NCBI GenBank assembly: GCA_030690945.1
Contig: JAUYFM010000002.1
Location: forward strand, 103,357-167,356
DNA from: Smithellaceae bacterium
GTDB taxonomy: Bacteria; Desulfobacterota; Syntrophia; Syntrophales; Smithellaceae
Direction of reading: 5' to 3'
DNA length: 64,000 nt
The notes under the pieces: model-generated
Databases searched by the model: none
What the model was told of the DNA's origin: nothing
The model's input: the letters and a program-made list of their open reading frames with translations, nothing else
In this document: positions 9,056-19,100 of the stretch, piece by piece
How positions within the stretch are numbered: position 1 is the first letter of the stretch
Layout: each line of letters begins with the position of its first letter
Position numbers and translations under genes: made by a program

Positions 9056-10298
9056 CTATCGCGACAGACCGGACAATCAACGCGTTGTCGTGACCGGCCT
9101 GGGAATGGTGACGCCTCTGGGTGTGGGGAAAGACGAATTTTCCCGAAGGCTTTTTGAAGGCGATTGCGGTATTGACACGGTGCAGGCGTTTGATACGCAA
9201 GCGGTGACGTCGCATCTCGCCGCGGAAGTTCGTGACTTTACGCCGCGCGATTTCATCTCGGTAAAAAATCTGCGGCGCATGGATAAAACGTCGCTCATGG
9301 CTGCTGCTTCGGCGCGACTGGCGCTCGATGATGCGGGCATCAGCGTGAACTTGGACAACCGCGACCGCATCGGTATCCTTTTGGGTACGGCGTTCGGCGC
9401 GACGGACGTAACGGTGCAGTTTGCCGGCGCCCTGCTTGGTGAGGGGCCATCGTCGGTCAATCCGATCCTGGTGCCCAACACGGTGATGAATGCGCCGGCG
9501 GGACATACCTCCATTGAACTCGGATTTCGCGGCGTCAATACGACCATTACGCATTTTGCCGTTTCCGCCGAAACCGCCATCGCTTATGCCGTCTCGGAAA
9601 TTCGGCGCGGCTCGGCGGATGTGATCCTGACCGGCGGGGTGGACATTCTGTCAAAATTTTATTATGAGTCCCTGACGAAGTTTCGCGGCCTGTCGCCGGA
9701 TAACGGACAGCCAGAAGGCGCTCGTCCTTTTGACCTGCAGCGTAACGGTTATGTGGCCGGGGAAGGCTGCGGTATTCTCTGCCTGGAGTCTCTGGCTGCG
9801 GCTCGCGAGCGCGGCGCAAGGGTTTATTGCGAAATTACCGGCGCCGGTTTGGGATCGTCGCCCACAGCGCCTGTTGCCTGGCCGGAAAATACGGAGGGCA
9901 TTGTGCGGACCTGCAAGCGGGCGTTGAATAACGCGGGTGTTGCGCTCGCGGATATATCGGCGGTGATGGCGGCGGCCAATGGCGGCAGGATTTTGGATCA
10001 GGTGGAAGCCCTGGCTTATGATGAACTGTTCGCCTCGTGTGAGCAAAAGCCGCTCGTCACGTCCATCAAAGGCGCGATCGGCGAGAGTTTTTCCGGAGGC
10101 GGGATTCGGGCTTGCGCTCTGGCATTATCTGTGGAAAAGGGATGGATGACGCAGACAATCGGACTTGAACTGCCGCTTGCCCCAATAAATTTTGTGATGG
10201 GAGAGAAAAAAGAAGCTGAGATAAAGCAAGCGGTTTTGGCCGGTATTTCGTTTGGCGGAACTTATGCTTATCTTGTTCTGAGTCATTGTGCAAGGTAA
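9048..10298 (+). CDS. Degenerate ketosynthase, chain-length-factor-like (KS-beta)
   Basis: A 416-residue KS-fold protein lacking every catalytic residue. The active-site stretch reads FAVSAETAIAY, so Cys is replaced by Val near residue 171. The HGTGT region reads AANGGRILDQ without His. The KxxxGH region reads SIKGAIGESFSGGG with Glu in place of His. I place the start at the ATG at 9048, which overlaps the KS-alpha stop, rather than further upstream. Such proteins pair with the active KS and set the chain length. Val at the active position differs from the Gln common in actinobacterial chain length factors. Confidence 0.88.
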   Translation: MGNYRDRPDNQRVVVTGLGMVTPLGVGKDEFSRRLFEGDCGIDTVQAFDTQAVTSHLAAEVRDFTPRDFISVKNLRRMDKTSLMAAASARLALDDAGISVNLDNRDRIGILLGTAFGATDVTVQFAGALLGEGPSSVNPILVPNTVMNAPAGHTSIELGFRGVNTTITHFAVSAETAIAYAVSEIRRGSADVILTGGVDILSKFYYESLTKFRGLSPDNGQPEGARPFDLQRNGYVAGEGCGILCLESLAAARERGARVYCEITGAGLGSSPTAPVAWPENTEGIVRTCKRALNNAGVALADISAVMAAANGGRILDQVEALAYDELFASCEQKPLVTSIKGAIGESFSGGGIRACALALSVEKGWMTQTIGLELPLAPINFVMGEKKEAEIKQAVLAGISFGGTYAYLVLSHCAR

Positions 10299-10346
10299 AG
10301 AGGAAAAATTCTGAAACAGCGAATTGAGTAATTGTAAAGAGGACTT

Positions 10347-11576
10347 ATGAAATTTAAATTAATTTATCCCCAATGGGAAAAACTGGAGCGCCAGACACGC
10401 TTTACCCTGCCGCCGCACGGACCGGTGGTAATGGCCGCCGCGCTGCCTGCTGATGTGGACGTGGAATTTATCGATGAGAATATTCAGCCGATTGATTTTG
10501 ACGCGGGAGCCGATTTTGTCGGGATATCGATGATGCTGAGCGCGCAGGTGAAGCGTGGCTGGGAAATCGCCGATGCCTTTCGCGCCAGGGGGATCAAGGT
10601 GATTTGCGGCGGGATTGCCACGATGCTGCATGCCGAAGAAAGTCAGGAGCATGCGGATGCTGTTTTCCTGGGGGAGGCCGAAGGTCGGATGGAGCAGGTC
10701 TTTACCGATTTCAAAAACAATAATCTGCAAAAAGTCTATGACTACATGCAGAATTTTCCGCTGATTGAAAGCGTCGGAACGGCAAGGCGTAGTATTCTCA
10801 ACCGCGAGATGTATAATTACAAGGGCGTGCAGATGGTCGATCTGGTGCATGCCTCCCGCGGTTGCCGCTTCAATTGTTATCCCTGCTGTGTCAGCTTCTT
10901 AGGCGGCCGGAGTTTCCGTCCCAGGCCGTACGACAAAGTTGTTGAAGAAATGGCCAGCATTAACAACAACCGCCTTTTCCTTGTTGATAATTCTCTGGCG
11001 CAGGATAAGGAATGGGAAATGGGTCTGTTCAAGGAAATGATCCCTTTGAAAAAGAAATGGTGCTGCCATCCGATTGAAAACGACGACAAGGTGCTGGATC
11101 TGGCGGCGCAGGCCGGGGCGTGGTTTGTCTATCAGGCTATTTTTGATTCATCCGATTTTATCCGCGAACGCGTCAAGCGCTATCACGATTACGGCATCGG
11201 CGTGGAAGGCAGTATTTTACTGGGTCTGGATTATCATACCGAAGATTATATCAAGAAGCTGGTTGACTTTTTACTGGAAATCGAACTGGATATGGCAGAG
11301 TTCACAGTGCTCACGCCATTTCCACACACCCGGACTTTTGACGATCTGCATAATGCCGGCAGAATTTTCTCCTATGACTGGAACGATTACACCTGCGGTA
11401 AAGTGGTGTTCCAGCCCAAATTGCTGACGCCGGAACAATTGCAATCTCTTTATTATTACGCCTGGGATAAGTTTTATGAAGAAGAGCCGCAGAATTATAA
11501 AATGTTCAAGATGCTCAAGAGGGTTATTGATAAAGAAAAACAAGACGGCACTTACAAGCAGCGCGTCCGTCGGTAA
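10347..11576 (+). CDS. B12-binding radical SAM protein (I)
   Basis: A 409-residue protein. The N-terminal 140 residues look like a Rossmann-type cobalamin-binding domain (DVEFIDENIQ, DFVGISMMLSAQ, VICGGI, FLGEAEG). The radical SAM cluster motif CRFNCYPC (C173, C177, C180) follows after SRG. Members include methyltransferases and ring-forming enzymes that act on lipids, bacteriochlorophyll or hopanoids. Here it lies between the KS pair and the ammonia lyase, so it probably modifies the polyene or its aryl head. The reaction cannot be read from the sequence. A second such enzyme closes the cluster at 27836. Confidence 0.85.
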   Translation: MKFKLIYPQWEKLERQTRFTLPPHGPVVMAAALPADVDVEFIDENIQPIDFDAGADFVGISMMLSAQVKRGWEIADAFRARGIKVICGGIATMLHAEESQEHADAVFLGEAEGRMEQVFTDFKNNNLQKVYDYMQNFPLIESVGTARRSILNREMYNYKGVQMVDLVHASRGCRFNCYPCCVSFLGGRSFRPRPYDKVVEEMASINNNRLFLVDNSLAQDKEWEMGLFKEMIPLKKKWCCHPIENDDKVLDLAAQAGAWFVYQAIFDSSDFIRERVKRYHDYGIGVEGSILLGLDYHTEDYIKKLVDFLLEIELDMAEFTVLTPFPHTRTFDDLHNAGRIFSYDWNDYTCGKVVFQPKLLTPEQLQSLYYYAWDKFYEEEPQNYKMFKMLKRVIDKEKQDGTYKQRVRR

Positions 11577-11609
11577 AAAGTGAAAAGGGTGGAAGGAGAG
11601 GTTAAGGTC

Positions 11610-13160
11610 ATGAAGAGAATTGGCAAGGGGGCCGCCGTCGTCATCGATGGCGACCGTGTCAGTTTTGAGGATATAATTGCCGTCGCGCGCGACGGGGCGC
11701 AGGTTTCCATCAGCAAATCGACGCGTTTTGTGAAGCGGATGGCGCTGACGCAAAAAATGCTCATGGATTCGATGAAAAAGGGCGTTGCAGTTTACGGCGT
11801 GAATACCGGCTACGGCAAATCCTGCGGCAGCCGGATCAGTATGAATATTGCCCTGAAAAACGGCGAAAATATTTTTCGTTTTCACGGCTGCGGCACCGGA
11901 GAACCCATCGGCATTGAGGAGACAAGAGCCGCCATGCTGTGCCGGATCATCTGTCTGGCGCGCGGCTATTCCGGGGTTTCGATCGCGCTGCTTCAACAGA
12001 TGGCTGATTTTTTGAACTGCGGCCTTACGCCCGTGGTGCCTTGTGAAGGCTCGGTCGGCGCGTCCGGCGATCTGACGCCGATGTCCTATATTGGCGCGGC
12101 TCTGGCGGGCGACCGCGACGTGTTTTATCAGGGTGACATTTGGCCTGCGGCCCGGGCGATGAAGAAAGCCGGATTAAAGCCCTACAAATATCTGCCGAAA
12201 GAACCGCTGTCGATGGTGAACGGCACAACGACGATGACGGGCATTGCTGCGCTGAATGTGGATCGGGCCGAACGCATTTTGTCCGCCGCGATCTATGCGA
12301 CAGCCCTCAGCGTTCACGCAATGAAGGGCAATGCCCATCATTATCATCCGGTTATTTCAGAGGCCAAACCGTTTCCCGGTCAGAGGTTTGTCGCGCAAAA
12401 GATTGCCCGGCTTCTACAGACCAGAGTGTCGGCGCGTCAACTGGAAGACGACGCGCTCGAAACGCTGCAGGATCCCTACTCGCTGCGCTGCGCCCCGCAG
12501 GTTCTGGGTGTGTTGTCCGACGCGCTTTCCTGGATTAAGCAATGGGTGGAAGTCGAAGCCAACAGCTCCAACGACAATCCGATTTTTGATCCCGCCACGG
12601 GACAGATTTTAATGGGCGGTAATTTTTACGGCGGCCATATCGCCTTTGCGATGGATGGGCTAAAAGCCGCGCTGGCGTCGGCTGCGGATATGTGCGACCG
12701 TCAGATCATGCTGCTGGTGAATCCAAATCTCAATCGGGGATTGCCGGGCGATCTGGTTCGTCTCAACGGCGGCCAAACCGGCCTGCATCACGGCTTTAAG
12801 GCCATGTCGATTTCTTCATCGGCTCTGGCCGCCGAAGCCCTGAAAGCCACCATGCCTGCCGCGTCTTTTTCGCGTTCGACGGAGTCCCATAACCAGGACA
12901 AGGTTAGCATGGGCACTATCGCGGCGCGTGACGCCGAACGGGTTTGCACGCTCACCGAACGGGTGGTCGCCATTCATCTGCTGTCGGCGGCGCAGGCCTG
13001 TGACATCCGGCAAAATGTCAACGTCCGGCCGCTTCTGGCTAAAGCGCTGCAAAAAATTCGATTGGTCAGCGATCCGGTCATTGAAGACCGGCCGCTGGAT
13101 GAGGATATCGAAAAGATGTGTTTGGTAATCCGATATACAGATTTCTACAGGATGAAATAA
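11610..13160 (+). CDS. MIO-type aromatic amino acid ammonia lyase (HAL/TAL/PAL family)
   Basis: A 516-residue ammonia lyase. The MIO cofactor triad Ala151-Ser152-Gly153 lies in GSVGASGDLTPMSY. Other family marks are VNTGYGKSCG (catalytic Tyr) and NSSNDNPIFD. The ATG at 11610 has AAGGAGAG upstream; an in-frame GTG at 11580 is less likely. By eye the substrate-selectivity pair falls at Phe-His (FRFHGCGTG), which is neither the His-Leu of a classical Tyr lyase nor the Ser-His of histidase. In flexirubin-type clusters the enzyme makes 4-coumarate from Tyr as the aryl starter. Context favours a Tyr or Phe lyase here. Confidence 0.85.
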   Translation: MKRIGKGAAVVIDGDRVSFEDIIAVARDGAQVSISKSTRFVKRMALTQKMLMDSMKKGVAVYGVNTGYGKSCGSRISMNIALKNGENIFRFHGCGTGEPIGIEETRAAMLCRIICLARGYSGVSIALLQQMADFLNCGLTPVVPCEGSVGASGDLTPMSYIGAALAGDRDVFYQGDIWPAARAMKKAGLKPYKYLPKEPLSMVNGTTTMTGIAALNVDRAERILSAAIYATALSVHAMKGNAHHYHPVISEAKPFPGQRFVAQKIARLLQTRVSARQLEDDALETLQDPYSLRCAPQVLGVLSDALSWIKQWVEVEANSSNDNPIFDPATGQILMGGNFYGGHIAFAMDGLKAALASAADMCDRQIMLLVNPNLNRGLPGDLVRLNGGQTGLHHGFKAMSISSSALAAEALKATMPAASFSRSTESHNQDKVSMGTIAARDAERVCTLTERVVAIHLLSAAQACDIRQNVNVRPLLAKALQKIRLVSDPVIEDRPLDEDIEKMCLVIRYTDFYRMK

Positions 13161-13576
13161 TGGGGATGGAAAAGAAAACATTTGAAGTGAAAATGAGCGT
13201 GCCTTTTTTTGATCTGGATCCCATGCAGATCGTCTGGCACGGCAATTACCTGAATTACTTTGAACTCGCTCGCGCGGCGCTTTTTAAACATTATTGCGTC
13301 GATCTTTACTCTTATTATGAAAGGGAACAAATTATTTTCCCCATCATTCGGACATCGACCAAGCATATTTTCCCGCTGCGCCACCGCGATGAGGTGATCA
13401 TCAAGGCAACCCTTGTGGATGTCAATATTAAGCTGGTGGTGGATTTTGAAATTCGGAAAGCGGCGGACGGCAGCGTTTGCGCGCGCGGGCGCACGGAACA
13501 AGTGGCGGTCAAAACGCCGGGAATGGAAACCCTGTTCAGTATTCCGCAGGATATTCGTAATGGATTAGGAGTTTAA
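13160..13576 (+). CDS. Acyl thioesterase, 4-hydroxybenzoyl-CoA thioesterase (YbgC-like) family
   Basis: A 138-residue hotdog thioesterase. The active-site signature DLDPMQIVWHGNYLNYFELAR (split as DLDPMQIVWHGNY and LNYFELAR) is at residues about 18-38 and includes the Asp, His and Asn expected of the 4HBT type. The ATG at 13160 shares its A with the lyase stop (TAATG); a GTG further upstream is rejected. It could release the aryl-polyene acid from its ACP or clear stalled intermediates. Aryl-polyene clusters routinely carry such a gene. Confidence 0.85.
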   Translation: MGMEKKTFEVKMSVPFFDLDPMQIVWHGNYLNYFELARAALFKHYCVDLYSYYEREQIIFPIIRTSTKHIFPLRHRDEVIIKATLVDVNIKLVVDFEIRKAADGSVCARGRTEQVAVKTPGMETLFSIPQDIRNGLGV

Positions 13577-15291
13577 TGATGAATGATCTTCTGAAAAAAT
13601 CTTTTGTGGCTGGTGTGGAGCGTGTCGCGGCCTGGTCGGATTTGCTCGACGCGATTAATGTGTTTCCTATAGCGGATGGCGATACAGGCAGGAATCTGGC
13701 CATCAGTCTTTCTCCGCTGCGTGCGCCGGATCGGGACACAGACCCTGTGGTGAGAAAACTTCTGCTTTCGGCGCGCGGCAATTCCGGTAATATCGCGTCC
13801 CGTTATTTTTCGGCATTTTATGCCGTTGATTCCTTATCCAATCTGACAACGGCCGCACAAGAGGGAAATGCCAGGGCCTGGAAGGCGGTGAGTGATCCTC
13901 GTCGGGGAACCATGCTTTCCGTCTTTGATGCCTTGGAGGAAATCCTCTGCCGGCAGGGTTTTACACCCGATCAAAAAAGCGCGGATCAGATCATTTTACA
14001 CTTGGAGCAGGCCGTGCACGAGACGCACGACCTATTACCGAAATTAAAGGAGGCCGGTGTTGTTGATGCAGGGGCTCTGGGTATGTATATTTTTTTCGAG
14101 GGCTTTTTCTATACGCTGGCCGGCTATACCCATCATTATCGTCCCGTGACGGAAGTATTTCAAGACCGTCTCATGATTTCATCGGCCTTTAAGGAGATTT
14201 CAGAGGCCGGCTACTGTGTTGACTTTGTGGTTAAAGCAAATACGTCGTTCCCCGATGATCTGACAAAAATTGCACGCCAGCAGGAAAGCGCTGTTATCAT
14301 CAATGAAGGCGATCTTTACAAAATTCATCTGCATACGGGAGACAAGGAAAAAATTAAAGCTCAAATGGCGGCGTTGGGCAGCGTGGTCCATTGGGAAGAA
14401 GATAATCTGGCGGCACAGATTAATGAGTTTATGAACGCGCCCGCCGATTCCAGGCTGCATATCATGACCGATGCCGCCGGTTCGCTGACGCGTCAGGATG
14501 CCAAAAAATACGGCTTTACCCTTTTGAATAGTTATCTCAATATCGGTGAAAAATCTCTGCCGGAGACCTTTTTTCATCCCGATGAGCTCTACAGCGCCAT
14601 GTGCGCGGAGGTGAAGGTTTCCACGTCGCAATCCTCCGTTTTTGAAAGACATCAGTATTACGAAGCCTCGCTGGCGCGGTTTGAGAAAGTTCTATATTTG
14701 TGCGTCGGTTCCATTTTTACCGGTAACTATCATGTGGCCCTCGATTGGAAAAAGGAGCATGATCCGCAAAACCGTTTGCTGGTGATCGATACGGGCGCCG
14801 CCTCGGGCAGGCTGGGAACGATTGTTCTGTCCACAGTCAGCTATCTGGCGAAAACAGGCGATATGGAAAAAGCTTATGCGTTTGCTCAAAAAGCCGTAGA
14901 AACCTGTGAAGAGTACGTTTTCCTGGAAAAGCTGCAATATCTGGCCGCCGGCGGCAGGCTTTCCAAAACCAGCGCTTTCTTTGGCGATATGCTAAAAATG
15001 AAACCGGTGATTTCGCCGCAGCCGGAAGGCGCCAAGAAAGTCGGTGTGGTGAGAAACCGCAAAGACCAGATCAAAATGGCGCAAGAAAAGCTGGCGGCGA
15101 CGCTCAACAAAGAATCTCGCGCACTGATCATGCTGGAATATTCGGACAATGTCGAACAGGTGTCTGAAATTCGAGAAAAAGTTCGCAAACTCTATCCGCA
15201 GGCGGAAATTATTTTGCAACCCATTTCTTTGACATCCGGCGCGCATTATGGCCCGGGGACGTGGGGCGTGGCCTTTCTGCCGTTGGAGTAG
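13576..15291 (+). CDS. DAK2-DegV fusion protein (FakA-like plus FakB-like)
   Basis: A 571-residue two-part protein. Residues 1 to about 195 are a DAK2/DhaL-type ATP-binding domain (INVFPIADGDTGRNL, with the metal-binding Asp residues). A middle segment (about 200-285) resembles the linker of FakA. From about 293 (HIMTDAAGSL) to the end is a DegV fold, which binds a fatty acid. In Gram-positive bacteria the fatty acid kinase consists of separate FakA and FakB proteins that phosphorylate a bound fatty acid. The fusion, inside a lipid-making cluster, suggests an acyl-phosphate or a fatty-acid carrier step. It starts on the overlapping TAATG of the thioesterase. Confidence 0.8.
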   Translation: MMNDLLKKSFVAGVERVAAWSDLLDAINVFPIADGDTGRNLAISLSPLRAPDRDTDPVVRKLLLSARGNSGNIASRYFSAFYAVDSLSNLTTAAQEGNARAWKAVSDPRRGTMLSVFDALEEILCRQGFTPDQKSADQIILHLEQAVHETHDLLPKLKEAGVVDAGALGMYIFFEGFFYTLAGYTHHYRPVTEVFQDRLMISSAFKEISEAGYCVDFVVKANTSFPDDLTKIARQQESAVIINEGDLYKIHLHTGDKEKIKAQMAALGSVVHWEEDNLAAQINEFMNAPADSRLHIMTDAAGSLTRQDAKKYGFTLLNSYLNIGEKSLPETFFHPDELYSAMCAEVKVSTSQSSVFERHQYYEASLARFEKVLYLCVGSIFTGNYHVALDWKKEHDPQNRLLVIDTGAASGRLGTIVLSTVSYLAKTGDMEKAYAFAQKAVETCEEYVFLEKLQYLAAGGRLSKTSAFFGDMLKMKPVISPQPEGAKKVGVVRNRKDQIKMAQEKLAATLNKESRALIMLEYSDNVEQVSEIREKVRKLYPQAEIILQPISLTSGAHYGPGTWGVAFLPLE

Positions 15292-15434
15292 GCTATAGGC
15301 TAAGGGCGATAGGCGATAGGTTCAAAGTTCAACGGTTCAAGAACTATCAGCTATGAGCTATGAACTGCGAGATACGAGTGACGAGCAATGAGTGACGAGC
15401 AACGAGATACGAAATACGAGATACGAACGACGAG
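15292..15434 (+). repeat. Low-complexity direct repeats around the glycosyltransferase start
   Basis: From about 15292 the sequence repeats short units: GCGATAGG and TTCAA early, then GAGATACGA, TGACGAGCAA and similar copies at 15368-15434. The likely glycosyltransferase start lies inside it. Nothing else is encoded here. Confidence 0.6.
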
Positions 15435-16143
15435 AAATGTCAGCCGCTTTGCTTTTATTATTCCGGTTTACAATCATGCCGCGACTGTGGCGCAGGTGGT
15501 AAGAGAGGCGCTGGCTTTGAACTATCCCGTCTTTGTTGTGGATGACGGATCGACCGATGAAACGCCTCAGCGTCTGGCCCAAATCAAAGGAATCACTCTC
15601 TTGCATCATTCAAAAAATGAAGGCAAGGGCGCGGCGATTTTGACCGGTTTTATGGCCGCGTCCTATGTGGCTGATTATGCCATTACGCTCGATGCGGATG
15701 GGCAGCACTATCCCGAAGACGCTTTGACGTTGATTGACGCTATCCCCGCAAAAAAGCGTCCCATCGTTGTCGGGGCGCGCGAAGGCATGACCGCGAGCCT
15801 CGGCGCTCATATTCCATGGACCAGCCGGTTTGGTCGGAAATTTTCCAATTTCTGGGTTTGGATATCCGGCGGACCAAAGCTTTCGGATTCCCAAAGCGGT
15901 ATGAGAATTTATCCGTTGCCGGAAGCTTTGAGCCTCAATACGCGGGCGCGGCGTTTTCAATTCGAGGTGGAAATTCTGGTGCAGGCCAAAAGAAAAGGCA
16001 TACAGGTGCTGGAAGCGCCGATACGCGTGTTTTATAATCTTGACGGCTCAAGAATTTCCCATTTCCGTCCGTTTGTTGATTTTGTACGTAACTCCAAAAC
16101 GTTTACCCGTCTGATTTTTACCCGGATTTTCTGCAGGCACTGA
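15388..16143 (+). CDS. Family 2 glycosyltransferase
   Basis: A 251-residue GT-A glycosyltransferase of the dolichol-phosphate mannosyltransferase-like group. FIIPVYNHAATVAQVV (about 22-37), VVDDGSTDETPQ (about 50-61) and the metal-binding LDADGQH (about 98-104) are all present. No C-terminal membrane segment is visible. Many aryl-polyene clusters contain a GT2 gene, probably for attaching a sugar or sugar-derived head group. The first 18 or so residues (SDEQRDTKYEIRTT) are encoded by the upstream low-complexity repeat and no other in-frame start precedes the domain, so the N-terminus is uncertain. Confidence 0.85.
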   Translation: MSDEQRDTKYEIRTTRNVSRFAFIIPVYNHAATVAQVVREALALNYPVFVVDDGSTDETPQRLAQIKGITLLHHSKNEGKGAAILTGFMAASYVADYAITLDADGQHYPEDALTLIDAIPAKKRPIVVGAREGMTASLGAHIPWTSRFGRKFSNFWVWISGGPKLSDSQSGMRIYPLPEALSLNTRARRFQFEVEILVQAKRKGIQVLEAPIRVFYNLDGSRISHFRPFVDFVRNSKTFTRLIFTRIFCRH

Positions 16144-16192
16144 GCTTAAAGTTGCAGCTTGTATTTATAATGGTTTTAATTTAAGGGCTTGC

Positions 16193-19100
16193 ATGTCATC
16201 AGAAAAACACTCCATAAAATGGTCGATTGTCATTATTGTTGCTTTGATTGTAGGACTGCTTTTTTTCTGGGAAACCAACCACTTAAAAATTGAAACCGAT
16301 ATTCTGGAATCCATGCCGCACCATGATCCGGTGCTGGCGTCGGCGCGCCAGGTGATCAGCCATCTGCCCATCCAGGACAAAATATTTATTGATCTGGAAC
16401 AGGTGTCCCCTGATCGGGATAAGCTGGTCGGCGCGGCGTCTATGCTTACAGACAAATTGAATAAGAGCGGTTTGTTTGCCAAAGTGGGCGTCAGCGATGA
16501 AGCCAATCATGTCCCGGAACTGATCGCGCATGTTATAAGCAATCTGCCGTCGCTCTTGAGCGCGTCGGATCTGGAACAGAAAATTCAGCCGCTTCTCACG
16601 CCTGCAAAAATACGGGACGCCATGGCGCAAAACCGGCGGGGCCTGGAGCAGTTGGAAGGGATCGGCCGCAGTGAAATGATCGCCAAAGACCCGCTGGGAT
16701 TCGCAGGCGTTGTTCTGGGACAAATGTCTTCTTTGCTCCCGGCCAATAAGGCTCAGTTCTATCGGGGGCAGCTCATTTCCGCCGACGGCAAGCACGCGCT
16801 CATCATAGCCCGCATTGCCGGTTCGGGAACGGACACGTCAAGAGCTGCTCAAATTGAAAAACTTCTAGAAGATTGCCGGCAGGAGTTAAAGACCAATGCG
16901 GATTTAAAAGATCAATATATCCTGTCGTCGGTGGGGGCCTACCGCGCGGCGCTGGATAACGAAACTATCGCCAAACGCGATGTGCAGTTGGCCATAACGT
17001 TTACGACCGTGTGCATCATTCTTCTGATTCTTTTCGCTTTTCCCCGTCCCCTGATCGGTCTTCTGGCGCTTTTGCCCTCCATGGTGGGTGCCATTGCCGC
17101 CTTGTTTGTCTGCTCTTTTTTGTTCAAATCCATGTCGATACTGTCTGTCGGTTTCGGCGGCGCCATTATGGCCTTTACGGTGGATATGGGAATGGCGTAT
17201 CTGCTTTTCCTGGATCAGCCTTACACCACTTACGGCAAGAAGGTGGCGCGCGAGGTTTGGTCGGCGGAGCTCATGGCGACGCTGACCACCGTTGGCGCAT
17301 TTTTGCTGCTTTTGATCAGCGATTTTAAAATCCTGGCCGAAATCGGTGTCTTTTCCGCGCTGGGCGTTGCTTTTGCCCTGTTGTTCGTCCATTTTGTGTT
17401 TCCAAAAGTATTTCCATCGATGCCGCCTTCCAAACGCCTTCCCAACCGTTTCCTGTTTAATGCGGTTATCAAAGTTGCCGCCCCGGCAAAGTGGAAACTG
17501 GTCGCCGCGATTATCTTTGGCTTGATCATGCTGATGTTTGCCAAACCGGTCTTCAATGTCGATTTGCAGGCGATGAATTCCATGAGCAAGGAAACCATAA
17601 GCGCCGAAAAAAAATTGCAGGAGACCTGGGGCAATCTTTCCGGCAAATGCTACGTTCTTCTGGAAGCATCCAGCATGGAAGAATTGCAGAAAAAAAATGA
17701 GCAATTGATGACGCTTTTGGCAACTGATGTGCAGAAAGAAAAACTTGCCCCGGTATTTCTACCCTCCGTTTTATTTCCCTCTCAACCATCGGCTCAAAGT
17801 AATTTTGATGCCTGGCGAAGTTACTGGAATCAAGATCGTGTGGCGGCCCTGAAGCGGGATTTAGACACGGCGGCGAGGGAAAACGGCTTTGCGCCCGATG
17901 CTTTTGCACCCTTCTGGAAAATCGTTGATCAAAGAGACCCCGGCGTCTTTGCAATACCTGCAAAATATTTTGAAATACTGGGCATTGCCAAAAGTCCGGA
18001 AGGTTTTAAGCAGCTGAGTCTGCTGGTTGCCGAAAAAAATTATAACGCGGATGATTTATTTGACAGCATTTCCGCCACGGGGCTCGTCAAACTCTTCGAT
18101 GCGGATTTGTTTAACAAAAGGCTTAGCGATTTTCTGAAAAACATGTTTCTGGAAATTGCCCTGATCATCAGCATCGGGCTTGTTTTCATCACCTTTTTAC
18201 ATTTTCTGGACTGGCGTTTGTCGCTTGCGGCGCTGGCGCCGGTTGTTTTCGCGCTTTTTGCGACGCTTGGCACAATGAAGCTTATCGGCCATCCGCTGGA
18301 TATTCCCGGTATCATGCTGTGGATTATCATTATGGGCATGGGAGATGATTACGCGCTTTACTATATCTGCCATTATCAGCGTAACTTTGATGAAAAGCGT
18401 CCGGCCATGCACACCATCAAGTTTTCGATGTTTTTGTCTGCCTGCACCACCCTGATCGGTTTTGGCGTTCTGATTTTTGCCGACCATGCGCTGTTGAAGA
18501 GCATCGGGATTGTCTCATTTTTAGGCATCGGCTATGCGTTAATCGGGGCTTATTTTATTTTGCCGTATTTGATGGAGAAAATATTTGCCCCAATTCAATA
18601 TCCAACAGGCCCATTGGCGATTGGCTCCAAAGAGCACCTGCGCCGGACGCTTTTACGCTACCGCCACCTGCCCGGCTATCCGAGAGTCTTTGCTCGATTT
18701 AAAATGTTGATGGATCCGATGTTTCGGGAGCTCGATCAGTATGTGAAGAATCCCCGCCGGATCATTGATATCGGTTGCGGCTATGGCGTTCCGGCCACCT
18801 GGCTTCTGGAAATTTATCCTGAGGCGCAAGTGTTCGGCCTGGAGCCGGATGAAGAAAGAGTTCTGATTGCCAATCGTGCTATCGGTGAGCGCGGCCGTGT
18901 GCAGGGGGGGCTTGCGCCTGATCTGCCGGAAGTCGACGGCCCGGTGGATTATGTGATGATGCTGGATATGATGCATCTGATTACCGATGAAGAATTACAG
19001 CTTGTTTTGCGGCGGATTTACGATAAACTGGAAACCGGCGGCACGCTGCTGATCCGCGCGACCGTTCCTTCGGCAAGAAAGGTCCCGTGGAAGAGATGGA

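Noticed and set aside
15352..15434. Possible CRISPR-like direct repeats
   Set aside because: The units are short, irregular and adjacent with no spacers of constant length.
16904..17704. Long - strand frame opposite the exporter
   Set aside because: His/Gln/Lys-rich composition typical of an antisense shadow of membrane helices.
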